DNA of 64,000 nucleotides from positions 1-64,000 of the forward strand of contig CAIJTR010000062.1 of assembly GCA_903823665.1 (NCBI GenBank). The letters are read 5' to 3'. The notes below the pieces were generated by a model, which was given only the letters and a program-made list of their open reading frames with translations, was not told where the DNA came from and did not search any database. Made by a program: the position numbers and the translations under genes. The stretch's first letter is position 1. Each line of letters begins with the position of its first letter. This document shows positions 16,494-26,080 of the stretch, piece after piece. The stretch is from an uncultured Rhodospirillales bacterium (lineage in GTDB: Bacteria; Pseudomonadota; Alphaproteobacteria; Acetobacterales; Acetobacteraceae).

Positions 16494-17554
16494 CAAAAAT
16501 CTCTCCGTGGTTCGGCCTCGCGCGGCACCAAAGCGCAGCGATCCGGGGCAATGGAAAATGCGAGCGTCGTCTGCTCGGCCACGCGATGCGGCCAGTCAAT
16601 CTGAAACATGGTTGTATCCGCCCGCAGCGTCAGACGCCAGCAGCGGCCAATGAACATGCACGCCTCTACCACGCCCTCCAGCTGGTTCTGCGGGTAAGCC
16701 TCCGCCACCAGCGCATCCTCCGGCCGGAACATCAGCTCGACGAACGTGCCCGGAACCGGACAATTCGTGCGCATCTGCACCCCGCCGGCCGTGAACACGC
16801 TGCCCTCCATCACGCCCGCCAACGCATTCGCACTGCCCAAAAAGCTCGCCACGAACTGCGAGTTCGGCCTGCGATACAACTCCTCCGGCGCACCCGTCTG
16901 CAACAGCCTGCCATGCTGCATCACCGCGAGACGGTCACACAGCGCCATCGCCTCGCTCTGATCATGCGTGATGTAGATCGCCGTCGTGCCATGCGCCCGC
17001 ACCAGCTGCAAAATCTCCAGCCGCAAATGCTCACGCAACGCCGCATCCACATTCGACAGCGGCTCGTCGAGCAGCAACACCTCCGGCCGCATCGCCAACG
17101 ACCGCGCCAGCGCCAAACGCTGCTGCTGGCCGCCGGAAAGCTGATCAGGGAACCGGTCCGCCAACTCACCAATATGCACCGAGGCCAGCGCCTGCTTCAC
17201 CCGCAAATCCCGCTCCGCCCGGCCCAACCCCGCCATCTCCAGCCCAAACGCCACGTTCGCCGCCACAGTCATATGTGGCCACACGGCATAGTCCTGAAAC
17301 ACATACCCCACGCCCCGCCGCTCAATCGGCACGTTCACGCGCGGGCCGAACACCGCGCGGCCGGCGACGTCGATCTCCCCGCCATCCGGGTCCGCCAGAC
17401 CCGCAATCAACCGGATCAGCGTCGTCTTACCCGAGCCGGACGGGCCGAGAATGGACAAGATCTCGCCCTTCTCCACCGCAAGGTCGAGACCCTCCAGCAC
17501 CTGCTTGCCGCCCAGCCGCTTAGCGACCGCCCGGCATTCCAACCATGTCGCCAA
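16493..17554 (-). CDS. ABC transporter ATPase (FbpC/PotA-type)
   Basis: 353-residue energy-coupling subunit. Walker A is GPSGSGKTT, the Q-loop region YVFQDYAVWPHM, the signature LSGGQQQRLALARSLA, Walker B VLLLDEPLS, and the switch histidine is in THDQSEAM. A TOBE-like C-terminal domain follows. The start is taken as TTG 17554 (MATWLECRAV), with AAAGG just upstream, giving a 35-base overlap with the permease gene. It belongs with the downstream-encoded permease and binding protein as a COG1840-type importer for ferric iron, thiamine or 2-aminoethylphosphonate; cargo undetermined. Confidence 0.9.
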   Translation of the reverse strand: MATWLECRAVAKRLGGKQVLEGLDLAVEKGEILSILGPSGSGKTTLIRLIAGLADPDGGEIDVAGRAVFGPRVNVPIERRGVGYVFQDYAVWPHMTVAANVAFGLEMAGLGRAERDLRVKQALASVHIGELADRFPDQLSGGQQQRLALARSLAMRPEVLLLDEPLSNVDAALREHLRLEILQLVRAHGTTAIYITHDQSEAMALCDRLAVMQHGRLLQTGAPEELYRRPNSQFVASFLGSANALAGVMEGSVFTAGGVQMRTNCPVPGTFVELMFRPEDALVAEAYPQNQLEGVVEACMFIGRCWRLTLRADTTMFQIDWPHRVAEQTTLAFSIAPDRCALVPREAEPRRDF

Positions 17555-19268
17555 CGCCTTTCCCCCACACCGCCCGGCCCGCCGCACGCGCCGCAAGCCA
17601 CAGCAACCCTGCCGATCCACCCGTCGCCACAATCGCCAACAACGACAGCGCCGAGCCGATGCCGTCATTGTCATTGCCGAAATACCGCACAATCACCGAC
17701 GGGGCCGGAGCACCGCTCGTCGGCTGTAGCAACTGGCTGATCGGCAACTCAAACACCGTGCGCGTGAACACCAAAAGCACCGATGTGATCAGGCTGAGTG
17801 CAATCAGCGGCACCACAATCCGCACCAGCCGCGTGGCGGCCGAAGCCCCATAAAGCCGCGCCGCATCCAGCAAATTTGGCGAAATCTGGCCAATCGCCGG
17901 CAGCACCACCACCAACGCGTACGGCAGCCCGTGCGAGATATACCCCAGCACCAGCAGCGGCCACGTGCCGTAAAGCCCGCTTGCCGAGAACACCGGCAGC
18001 CGGTTCCACATCAGAATATAGCCCAGCCCCATCACCACGCCGGGAATGGCCATCGCCCCCATCGACACCGCCAGCACCGCATTGCGCAGCACCCGCCCGC
18101 CCTGATCCAGCCGCCATGCCAGCAACAGCGCCAGCACGCCACACACCAGCGCTGTGATCGAGGCGAACCCCAGGCTGCGCAACAGCGCCTGATTGGCCGG
18201 CAGCCCCAACGTCAGCGCCTGATCGATGTAGCGCCACGTCATGTTGCTCGAAACCAGCCCCTGCCCCAGCGTGCGCGCCATCGACCGCGCAATGATCGCC
18301 GCCATCGGCAGCCACACCGCAAGCAGGCTCACCAGCAACCCCACCGCCGCCACCGGATACCGCCACGCGCCGAGGCGATAAATCCGCGCAGGCCGTGCCC
18401 GCCCCGAAATCAGCCGCACCCGCCGCTGCCGCCGCAACATCCGGTCCAGCAGCAACGCCGCACTCAACATCGAAAGCAACACCAGCGCCTGACTGCCCGC
18501 CAACTGAAAATCCACCGGGAAATTCTCAATCGCCGTCGCAATCGAATACGTCAGCAACCCAAAATCGATGCTGCGCGCGATGGTGGACGCCATCCCAAAA
18601 TCCGACGCCACCTCAGCAAAAATCGCCAGAAACGCCAGCGCCAGGGCCGGAGCCAGCAGCGGCAGATTGACGCGCAGCCAAGCCCCCCGCGCACTCGCCC
18701 CCACCGTGCGCGCGGCATCCTCAAACTCGCCACCAAGCCCCGCCATCGCCGCACTCACCACAAAGCACGCAAGCGGAAACAGGTTCAGCGTGTGAACAAA
18801 CACCAGCCCACCAATGCCAAAAAACGCATCACTGGCAGCATCCGACAGCAGCCCGAATTGCGCTAGATACCCACCCGGTGACATCAACAGCACCCAGGCC
18901 AGCGCCTTCAAATAGCCCGGTGTGAGGAAGATCAGCCCCGGCGTGATGCTCAGCAGCCACCGGCACGCCACATCCGTGCGCGTCAACATCACGGCGTAAC
19001 AGAACCCCAGCAATGTCGCCGTCGTCGCCGCCAGTACACTCAGCAGAGCCGTGTGGGTGATCGCCGTGATACTGCGCGGGTTGGCAAGGCTATGCTGCAA
19101 CCCGGCCAAACTCAGATGCGGCACATGGCCTTCCAGCAGGTCCGGCAGCAGCGCCTGCCCCATCACCAGCGCCAGCGGCAGCAGCACCAGCAGCCCGAAC
19201 CCCAGCACCACGCCCAGCGTCAGCGCAACCTCACCCCCAGAGAGGCGGCGCGTGCGATCAGGGGACAA
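17520..19268 (-). CDS. ABC transporter fused permease, ferric iron/AEP type
   Basis: About 582 residues with two BPD_transp_1 domains in one chain (roughly 12 membrane spans), as in FbpB and PhnV-type permeases. Each half has an EAA-like loop: EDAARTVGASARGAW in the first and LLDAARLYGASAATRL in the second. The start is uncertain. The nearest good option is TTG 19268, which overlaps the binding-protein stop by 11 bases; the first ATG lies well inside helix 1. Confidence 0.85.
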   Translation of the reverse strand: MSPDRTRRLSGGEVALTLGVVLGFGLLVLLPLALVMGQALLPDLLEGHVPHLSLAGLQHSLANPRSITAITHTALLSVLAATTATLLGFCYAVMLTRTDVACRWLLSITPGLIFLTPGYLKALAWVLLMSPGGYLAQFGLLSDAASDAFFGIGGLVFVHTLNLFPLACFVVSAAMAGLGGEFEDAARTVGASARGAWLRVNLPLLAPALALAFLAIFAEVASDFGMASTIARSIDFGLLTYSIATAIENFPVDFQLAGSQALVLLSMLSAALLLDRMLRRQRRVRLISGRARPARIYRLGAWRYPVAAVGLLVSLLAVWLPMAAIIARSMARTLGQGLVSSNMTWRYIDQALTLGLPANQALLRSLGFASITALVCGVLALLLAWRLDQGGRVLRNAVLAVSMGAMAIPGVVMGLGYILMWNRLPVFSASGLYGTWPLLVLGYISHGLPYALVVVLPAIGQISPNLLDAARLYGASAATRLVRIVVPLIALSLITSVLLVFTRTVFELPISQLLQPTSGAPAPSVIVRYFGNDNDGIGSALSLLAIVATGGSAGLLWLAARAAGRAVWGKGVGDMVGMPGGR

Positions 19269-20280
19269 AGTTTTCCCGATACCAAGTCTTCCACTCGGTC
19301 TCGTGCGCAGCAGCAACAGCGTTGTCGAGCGTGATGAACTTGATGTCCGTCGTCCGCCCCGGCTTGGCCGTCACACCCTCGATGATCGGCACGAAGAAGA
19401 AATCACTGTCATCGCCGTCCAGCATCGCCTTCTGCCCCTCAGCGCTCAGCACGAACGAGACGAACTGCCGTGCCGCATCCAGGTTGGTCGTGCGCGCCGA
19501 AATCCCGATGGAGGAAGGCGTCGCCGCCACACCCTCACTCGGATACAGGCTCACCAGCGGCTCCCCTGCGGCAATCTTGCCGAACGTGGCACTGTCCTGC
19601 GTGATCGCCAGTTTCGCGTTGCCCGTCAGCAGCGCCTTGTTCACCGTCCCACCGCTCGGCAGGCCGGACAGGCTGCGATTGGTCAGCACCTGCTTCAGCA
19701 GCGCCTTGCCCTGAGCCTCACCCATCACCTGAAAGAACCCAGCCAGAAACTGAAACGCCGGGCCCGACAAGTTCGGATCTTTCGCCGCGATCACGCCAGC
19801 GAACTCCGGATGCGCCAGATCCGCCCAGCTTTTCGGATACTGCGCTGCCGGGATTTTCTTGCTGTTCACCGCAATGCCGGTGGTGCTGGCCGTCGCCGGA
19901 AAGAACATCGCACTCGCCGGCACAAGGCTACGACCCAGCGCGGTGTAGGGAGCCTTCTCGGCAATCTCCGGATGCTTGCCGAAGATGCCGGCCAGCCCCA
20001 TCCGTTCCATTACGGCGGAGCCTTCCAGCCACACCAGATCATATTGCGGCTTGTCGCCCTCCGCTGCGATCTTGCCGAGCACGCCGCCGGTGCCGCCCTG
20101 CTCCACCTTATCGACCGCAATGCCGGTCTTGGCGGTGAACGCCTTCGCAGCATTGCCCACGAAATCCAGCGAATCGTAGATCACCAAAGCAGGCGCTCCA
20201 GCGCGAGCAATCGTCGGGGCCGCCAACACAGTGGCGGTGGCGGCAAGCAGCGTGCGGCGTGACAACATGGATTGCGGCAT
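19258..20280 (-). CDS. ABC transporter periplasmic binding protein (COG1840 type)
   Basis: 340-residue extracellular solute-binding protein of family 1. A twin-arginine-like signal (LSRRTLLAATATVLAAP) ends near ARAGAP. The mature part starts ALVIYDSLDF and carries WADLAHPEFAGVIAAKDPN, a stretch typical of AfuA/PhnS/ThiB relatives. The paired tyrosines that bind iron in FbpA are not evident, so iron is not assured; aminoethylphosphonate or thiamine are alternatives. It lies 83 bases downstream of the nucleoside phosphorylase gene on the same strand. Confidence 0.85.
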   Translation of the reverse strand: MPQSMLSRRTLLAATATVLAAPTIARAGAPALVIYDSLDFVGNAAKAFTAKTGIAVDKVEQGGTGGVLGKIAAEGDKPQYDLVWLEGSAVMERMGLAGIFGKHPEIAEKAPYTALGRSLVPASAMFFPATASTTGIAVNSKKIPAAQYPKSWADLAHPEFAGVIAAKDPNLSGPAFQFLAGFFQVMGEAQGKALLKQVLTNRSLSGLPSGGTVNKALLTGNAKLAITQDSATFGKIAAGEPLVSLYPSEGVAATPSSIGISARTTNLDAARQFVSFVLSAEGQKAMLDGDDSDFFFVPIIEGVTAKPGRTTDIKFITLDNAVAAAHETEWKTWYRENFVP

Positions 20281-20363
20281 GATCGGCTCCCTGCGAACAG
20301 GGCGGAATAACAACGATACGCCGGTATCAGGTCCAGTTGCAGTTCTGTGACGTTTGCATCCGC

Positions 20364-21200
20364 CTAGCCACAACGAGGCTGGTGCGATCTCTCCGCGGGG
20401 TTGCAGGCACGCGCTGCTGCCACCAGCAACCGGATGGCATCATGCGCACCGCCAGCCTCGCCCTTTTCAAAATCACCCTCGGTTTGCGCCATCTGATTGG
20501 TCACGTGGGCGAAGCACAGCACCGGCCGGCCGCAGGCAGTGGCGAAGGCGTAAAGGGCGGCGGCCTCCATCTCCACCGCCAGAATGCCCCGCCCGCGTGC
20601 GGCTGCAATCGCCGCCTCGGTTTCGCGATACGGCGCATCCGTCGTCCACGTCGCACCCGTGATCACCCGCAGCCCGGTCTGCCCAAGCCCACCACGCGCC
20701 GCCTCCACCAAGTCCGCGCTCGCAAAGGCAAACGGTGCAGGCGGCAGATAATGATGGCTCGTGCCCTCATCGCGCAGCGCCCGATCAATCAGAATGAAAT
20801 ACGGCGTCGGCCCCACATCGGCGATCTGCCCGGACGACGTAATGCTGATCAGCAACCGGCAACCAGAGGCAAACATCTGCTCCGCAATCAGCACCGCGAA
20901 TGACGCACCCACAGCACAGCCAACCACGCCAAACGTGATCCCATCCGCCTCGAACTCGACCATATCAGTGTGATAGCAGCCCCACACCGCACTCTTGCGC
21001 CCCACCCCACTCGCCAGCAGATGCCGTACCAGATCGCCATCCGGGTCGAGCACGCAGATCGCGGGCACCGCCCCCTCCGGTAAATTCTTCTGCCGCCTTG
21101 CCTCGCGCAGCAGGTTCTCGGCACGAAACACCGACGGTGCCTCGTAATGCTTGTCCGTCAGCAGCGGCGTGCTGCCCGGTGCGTCTGCTCTATCGTCCAT
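20364..21200 (-). CDS. Nucleoside phosphorylase family protein (uridine phosphorylase-like)
   Basis: 278-residue PNP/UDP phosphorylase family enzyme that would cleave a nucleoside with phosphate. The family motif ILAVEMEAAALYAFA contains the Glu-Met-Glu that grips the ribose, and VGCAVGASFAVLIAEQ is the phosphate-loop region. ATG 21200 (MDDRADAPG) was chosen. It is divergent from an SDR gene and precedes the ABC operon by 83 bases, so it may be the first gene of that unit. Base specificity cannot be read. Confidence 0.85.
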   Translation of the reverse strand: MDDRADAPGSTPLLTDKHYEAPSVFRAENLLREARRQKNLPEGAVPAICVLDPDGDLVRHLLASGVGRKSAVWGCYHTDMVEFEADGITFGVVGCAVGASFAVLIAEQMFASGCRLLISITSSGQIADVGPTPYFILIDRALRDEGTSHHYLPPAPFAFASADLVEAARGGLGQTGLRVITGATWTTDAPYRETEAAIAAARGRGILAVEMEAAALYAFATACGRPVLCFAHVTNQMAQTEGDFEKGEAGGAHDAIRLLVAAARACNPAERSHQPRCG

Positions 21201-21304
21201 TTGTATGACCTTCGCTGCGCAGGAACGATAAAAACCAGAGCCACCGCCCTCGGTTGCCAACCGGCCGCAACGCGCGTAACCGCCAGTGCCGGGAGAAATA
21301 GTTC

Positions 21305-22132
21305 ATGGTGCAAAGCATGTCGAACGCGGATGACATCCAGCCGGTTGCCGTCATCACCGGCGGCGCGCGAGGCATCGGCCTCGCCATCGGCCAATGGTTC
21401 CTCGCCCACGGATACAAAATCGCCTTGCTGGATATCGACCGCGTCACCCTGGCCGACACCGAAGCATCGCTGGCCCTGCCAGACCGCGTGCTCACTCGCC
21501 CGTGTGACATCTCCAACCCCGTCGAGGTGCAGGAGGCCGCCGATGCCGTCATGGCGAAATGGGGCCGCGTCGATGCGCTGGTCAACAACGCAGGCGTCGC
21601 CGTCTTCAAGCCCGCGCTGGAAACCTCCTTCGCCGAATGGCGCCACGTCCTCGGCACCAACCTCGACGGCGTGTTTCTCTGCAGCCAGGCGTTCGGGTCC
21701 ATCATGAAGGCCCAGAAATCCGGCGCCATCGTCAACATCGCCTCGATCTCAGGCCTCAGGGCTAGCACGCTGCGCGTCGCCTACGGCACCAGCAAGGCCG
21801 CGATCATTCACCTCACCAAGCAATACGCGGTCGAGCTCGGCAATTTCGGCGTGCGCGTCAACGCCGTCTGCCCGGGGCCGGTCGAGACTGAAATGGCCAA
21901 GCTGGTCCATTCCGTCGCCATCCGGTCGGACTATTACGACACCATCCCACTCGGCCGTTACGGCACGCCGGAGGAGATGGCCGAAGTGGTCGGCTTCCTG
22001 TGCAGCAAGGCAGCCAGCTACGTGAACGGCCAGGCCTTGGCCAACGATGGCGGGTTCGACGCCGCTGGTGTCGGCCTGCCCACATTCCGCCGCCAGGCCG
22101 GTATCAATCAGGTGGGTGACGAGACGCACTAG
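21305..22132 (+). CDS. Short-chain dehydrogenase/reductase
   Basis: 275-residue classical SDR using NAD(P). The cofactor motif TGGARGIG, the NNAG motif and the catalytic Ser...YGTSK (Tyr in VAYGTSKAA) are all present, with CPGPVETEM after the active site. Asp-Ile-Asp after the second strand (LLDIDR) favours NAD over NADP. ATG 21305 follows GGAGA by seven bases. Substrate unknown; the next gene downstream encodes a peptide-type binding protein. Confidence 0.9.
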   Translation: MVQSMSNADDIQPVAVITGGARGIGLAIGQWFLAHGYKIALLDIDRVTLADTEASLALPDRVLTRPCDISNPVEVQEAADAVMAKWGRVDALVNNAGVAVFKPALETSFAEWRHVLGTNLDGVFLCSQAFGSIMKAQKSGAIVNIASISGLRASTLRVAYGTSKAAIIHLTKQYAVELGNFGVRVNAVCPGPVETEMAKLVHSVAIRSDYYDTIPLGRYGTPEEMAEVVGFLCSKAASYVNGQALANDGGFDAAGVGLPTFRRQAGINQVGDETH

Positions 22133-22219
22133 GCCGCCATAGTTGGCGTGCGCGCACCCACGCGATACCATCACAATTCGAGAAATATCCGGGGCACACC
22201 GGCAGCGGGGGAACAAGAC

Positions 22220-23797
22220 ATGAAGCGACGCACTCTCTTGGCAGCAGGGGCCACGTTGATGGCAATGCCCCGTACCAGCTTGGCTCAGGCAAAGACGGTG
22301 CTGCGCGTCATCCCGCAGGCCGATCTGGCCATCCTCGACCCCGGCATCACCACCGCCACCGTCACACGCAACCACGGCTTCATGGTATATGACACGCTCT
22401 ACGGCCTGAATGCCGCTGGCGAGCCGGTGCCGGAAATGGTGGAAGGCCACACGGTCTCCGAAGACGGCCTAACCTGGACACTCACCCTTCGTCCCGGCCT
22501 GCGCTTTCATGACAACAGCCCCGTCCGCGCATCTGACTGCGTGGCCAGCATCAAGCGCTGGGCGCGACGCGACGGTTTCGGCAAAACCCTCATGGGAGCC
22601 ACCGAGGAGCTTGCCGCCAGCGACGACCGCACGCTGCGCTTCAAGCTCAAACGCCCCTTCGCACTGTTGCCCCAGGCTTTGGCCAAAACCGTGCCCTACG
22701 TGCCGTTCATCCTGCCCGAACGCGTCATACCCGAAGACCCGTCCAAAGCCCTCACCGAGGTCATCGGCAGCGGCCCGTATCGCTTTGTGGCGTCCGAGCG
22801 TGTGCCCGGCTCGCGCGTCGTCTATGAGAAATTCGACGGCTACGTGCCCCGCCCCACCGGCACGCCGGGCCTGTCATCCGGCCCCAAGATCGCCCATTTC
22901 GACCGTGTGGAGTGGCACGTCATCCCCGATGCCGCGACGGCCCTTGCCGCCATCCGAAAAGGTGAGGTGGATTGGTGGGAACGCCCGATCCCCGACCTGC
23001 TGCCACTCGCCAAAACCGACAAGTCACTAAAGCTCGAAATCACCAACCGTGGCGGCACCATCGCCTTCCTGCAGTTCAACCATCTGCATCCGCCGTTCAA
23101 CAACGTGGCGATCCGCAGGCTCGTGCTGCAAACCATCAACCAAGCCGAGTTTGCCGAAGCCATCGGCGGCTCCGACCCCTCCCTGCGCGGCGGCAAAGTG
23201 GGCCTGTTTCTGCCCGGCGGCCCGATGGCAAACGAAGCCGGGCTGGAGCTGATGGCCGGACGGCGTGATTTCAACGCCCTCAAGCGTGAACTCGAAGCCG
23301 CCGGCTACAAAGGTGAGCGCGTGGTCATGCTCGTCGGCACCGACAGCGCGGTGAACAACGCCACCAGCGAGGTCGCAGCCGACCTGCTGCGCAAGATGGG
23401 CTTCAACGTCGATTACCAAACGATGGACTGGGGCAGCGTCGTCCAGCGCCGCACCAACCAGCAGCCGGTGGACAAAGGCGGCTGGAGCCTGTTTGCCGTC
23501 AGCGCCGATGGTGATTTCTTCCTCGACCCCACCGTCGTGCCGTCCATCCGCGCCAATGGCCGTGACGCCTGGATCGGCTGGCCCGACAGCCCCGGCGTCG
23601 AGGCACTCTACCGCGACTGGTTCCTCGCTCCGGACACCGCCAAGCGCCAAGCCATTGCCCGCGATCTGCAACTGCAAACCCTGCGTGACGTGACCTGGAT
23701 TCCAGTGGCGCAGGTATTCTTACCCACCGTGCTGCGCCAGGACGTAACCGGCGTGCTGCCCGGCTTCATCAAGGGCTGGAACGTGCAGAAAGCCTAG
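22220..23797 (+). CDS. Family 5 extracellular solute-binding protein (DppA/OppA type), orphan
   Basis: 525-residue periplasmic protein of the SBP_bac_5 family, which binds peptides, nickel complexes or glycosides. A signal peptide (MKRRTLLAAGATLMAMP...LAQA) is followed by the family start LRVIPQADLAILDPG and the motif VPEMVEGHTVSEDGLTWT. GGGGGAA precedes ATG 22220. No permease or ATPase gene lies beside it, so it must work with a transporter encoded elsewhere. Its stop overlaps the convergent kinase gene by 29 bases. Confidence 0.88.
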   Translation: MKRRTLLAAGATLMAMPRTSLAQAKTVLRVIPQADLAILDPGITTATVTRNHGFMVYDTLYGLNAAGEPVPEMVEGHTVSEDGLTWTLTLRPGLRFHDNSPVRASDCVASIKRWARRDGFGKTLMGATEELAASDDRTLRFKLKRPFALLPQALAKTVPYVPFILPERVIPEDPSKALTEVIGSGPYRFVASERVPGSRVVYEKFDGYVPRPTGTPGLSSGPKIAHFDRVEWHVIPDAATALAAIRKGEVDWWERPIPDLLPLAKTDKSLKLEITNRGGTIAFLQFNHLHPPFNNVAIRRLVLQTINQAEFAEAIGGSDPSLRGGKVGLFLPGGPMANEAGLELMAGRRDFNALKRELEAAGYKGERVVMLVGTDSAVNNATSEVAADLLRKMGFNVDYQTMDWGSVVQRRTNQQPVDKGGWSLFAVSADGDFFLDPTVVPSIRANGRDAWIGWPDSPGVEALYRDWFLAPDTAKRQAIARDLQLQTLRDVTWIPVAQVFLPTVLRQDVTGVLPGFIKGWNVQKA

Positions 23798-24716
23798 TCG
23801 GCATAGCCGCCCGCGGGATGATCGCCCCTCGGTGACGCACCACAACGCCAGCCAAGGCGTGACCCGCGCGTGCGGCAACCCCCGGTCTCTCGCCGCACAG
23901 CCGGGCCGCGAGATAAGCCGCCGCAAAGCTGTCGCCTGCTGCTGTCGTATCCACAACACCGGATACCGGCAGGGCGGTGACCTCTAGGTCTGCGCCGTCC
24001 GCCACCACCCGGCAGACAGGCGTTGCGTATTTCACAACGATCTCACCCACAGCGCACGCGCGAACATGATCGAGCACGGTGGCGGGATCAGCGTCCGTCA
24101 CCTCATGAAGCAGCGCATGATCATCCACGCTCGCGAACACCAAATCGGCATGCCCAAACGCACGCGCATAAACATCGCGAGCCACCGCGCGGTCAGGCCA
24201 GCCACGGGGCCGGAAATTCGTATCGAACGCCACCTTCACGCCCACGTCCCGCGCACGTGCCAGTACCGCGAACAACCGATCACGACTGACCGCATCGAAC
24301 AGCGATAGCGTGATGCCAGAAAGATAGATCAGCGTGGCCCCGCAAAGTGCGCGCTCAATAGCGCCGATTTGCGGCAACTGAAACAAGTGCCGCACCGGCG
24401 CGCTATCCCGCCAGTACAAGAACCGCCGCTCACCGGATGGATCGGTCCTGATCATGTAAAGCCCAGGCAACCGCCCCGGCACCCGAGCCACCAGACCAAT
24501 TCCGATCTCCTCGGCCGCCCAAGCCGACAGCATCTCATCACTGAGCGCGTCATCGCCCAGCGCCGTCACATAATCAGTGCGGACTCCAAGCCGGGCCAAA
24601 TAAAGTGCGGTGTTGAGCGTGTCACCGCCGAAGCTGCGCGACAGCGAACCGTCTGGCCGCTCCGAAAGCTCAACCATGCACTCGCCGATGCACGCAACCG
24701 GGCTGGCGTTGTCCAT
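23769..24716 (-). CDS. kdgK: PfkB-family sugar kinase, 2-dehydro-3-deoxygluconokinase-like
   Basis: 315-residue ribokinase-fold kinase. The N-terminal glycine pair sits in RSFGGDTLNTALYLARLG and the catalytic Asp in DTTAAGDSFAAAYLAARL near the C-terminus, both diagnostic of PfkB enzymes. CIGECMVEL at the start and FDTNFRPRGWPD in the middle resemble KDG kinases, so phosphorylation of 2-keto-3-deoxygluconate is likely. ATG 24716 (MDNASPVACIG) was chosen over the upstream TTG. No other Entner-Doudoroff gene is in view. Confidence 0.8.
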   Translation of the reverse strand: MDNASPVACIGECMVELSERPDGSLSRSFGGDTLNTALYLARLGVRTDYVTALGDDALSDEMLSAWAAEEIGIGLVARVPGRLPGLYMIRTDPSGERRFLYWRDSAPVRHLFQLPQIGAIERALCGATLIYLSGITLSLFDAVSRDRLFAVLARARDVGVKVAFDTNFRPRGWPDRAVARDVYARAFGHADLVFASVDDHALLHEVTDADPATVLDHVRACAVGEIVVKYATPVCRVVADGADLEVTALPVSGVVDTTAAGDSFAAAYLAARLCGERPGVAARAGHALAGVVVRHRGAIIPRAAMPTRLSARSSP

Positions 24717-24965
24717 CACCACGCGGCCTATGCCGTCATCGGGCAAACGCCAAGCAAGGTCTCAAGGTCCAACCCACGCATCACGCAAACCTCCAATGAA
24801 GCGAGGGACATAATGAACGCATAAGGCCAAAGCTCAAGGCGATCACGGAACGCCCAATTTGTTCCACTGCATGGAAGGGAGATTCCTGAACTTGCCGTCT
24901 GCCGGAACAGTCTGAGATCACCGATATTGTCCCGCAGCGGTATCAACATGCCGCGATGGAGGTTT

Positions 24966-25595
24966 ATGATGGGATATGATTTTGTTCAGCGCCTTTCCAC
25001 GCCATCCGTCAGAGCAGCATGCGCGGCAAATAACGGCATCGACTTCGACAACGACGAACCTCAAGACCGCCCCTCCGCAACGTTCGGGGAACGCGAAACC
25101 CTGTTCATCGCCGAGCGTGACAGCTTCTATTTAGCCAGCGCGTCGGAATCCGGATGGCCCTACATCCAGCATCGTGGCGGCCCCACGGGTTTCCTCGTCA
25201 TGCTCGATGACACCACGCTGGGCTTCGCCGATTTTCGGGGCAACCGGCAATATATCACGCTGGGCAACATCGCGGCCGATGACCGGGTGGCGTTGTTTCT
25301 AATGGATTACACCAACCGCCGTCGCCTCAAGATTCTGGCCCACATGACCGAGCATGATTTGTCCAAGGAGCCAGAGCTTACCGCGAAACTGATCACCCCC
25401 GGTTATCGTGGAAAGCCAGAGCGGGGCTTCACGTTGCGGCTGGAGGCGTTCGATTGGAACTGCCCGCAACACATAACCCAGCGTATTACCATGCCGGAGA
25501 TCGAGGTTGCCACCGAAGCGTTGCGAACCCGCTTGGCCGTTCTGGAAGCAGAAAACGCCCAACTTCGCGCAGCAGCAGAAAACGCAGGCCGGTAG
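24966..25595 (+). CDS. Pyridoxamine 5'-phosphate oxidase-family flavin-binding protein
   Basis: 209 residues with a split-barrel FMN-binding domain: [21 protein letters not shown], then [16 protein letters not shown], the pattern of the COG3576-type PPOX-like group. A C-terminal coiled-coil tail ([20 protein letters not shown]) is unusual and may drive oligomerisation. GGAGG precedes ATG 24966. The next gene starts 11 bases later. Redox partner and substrate are unknown. Confidence 0.8.
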   Translation: MMGYDFVQRLSTPSVRAACAANNGIDFDNDEPQDRPSATFGERETLFIAERDSFYLASASESGWPYIQHRGGPTGFLVMLDDTTLGFADFRGNRQYITLGNIAADDRVALFLMDYTNRRRLKILAHMTEHDLSKEPELTAKLITPGYRGKPERGFTLRLEAFDWNCPQHITQRITMPEIEVATEALRTRLAVLEAENAQLRAAAENAGR

Positions 25596-25606
25596 GGGAA
25601 ATCCAG

Positions 25607-26080
25607 ATGACCGAAGCCCCTCGCCCACCGTTGCCACCCTTCACGCCCGAAACCGCCGCCAAAAAGGCGCGGCTCGCGGAGGACGCCTGGAACGGCCGTG
25701 ATCCTGTCCGGGTATCGCTCGCCTACACGCCAGACAGCCAATGGCGCAACCGGCATGAATTCCTGCGCGGCCGAGAACAGATCGTCACCTTTCTCACCCG
25801 CAAATGGGCGAGCGAGCTTGAATATCGCCTGATCAAGGAGGTGTGGGCCTTCACCGAAAACCGCATCGCCGCCCGCTTTGCCTATGAATGGCACAATGCC
25901 GAAGGCGCCTGGTTTCGCTCCTACGGCAACGAGCAGTGGGAGTTTGATACCAACGGCCTGATGGCGCGCAGGATCGCCAGCATCAACGATCTCTCCATCT
26001 CACCCGATCAGCGCCTGTTCCACTGGCCACAGGGACGCCGTCCCGATGACCATCCAGGCCTCAGCGAGATAGGGCTTTAG
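25607..26080 (+). CDS. DUF1348 / NTF2-like (SnoaL-type) protein
   Basis: 157-residue small alpha+beta barrel protein of the DUF1348 group, recognised by [37 protein letters not shown] and a terminal RLFHWP. Such proteins are of unknown function; the fold often binds small hydrophobic ligands. It forms a two-gene unit with the PPOX-like gene before it, and its stop overlaps the convergent lacI-type gene by 20 bases. Confidence 0.8.
   Translation: MTEAPRPPLPPFTPETAAKKARLAEDAWNGRDPVRVSLAYTPDSQWRNRHEFLRGREQIVTFLTRKWASELEYRLIKEVWAFTENRIAARFAYEWHNAEGAWFRSYGNEQWEFDTNGLMARRIASINDLSISPDQRLFHWPQGRRPDDHPGLSEIGL

Noticed and set aside
16493-20280. Firm naming of the ABC importer as ferric iron FbpABC
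   Set aside because: The paired iron-binding tyrosines of FbpA are not evident in the binding protein, and no iron-regulated box was seen; substrate left open.
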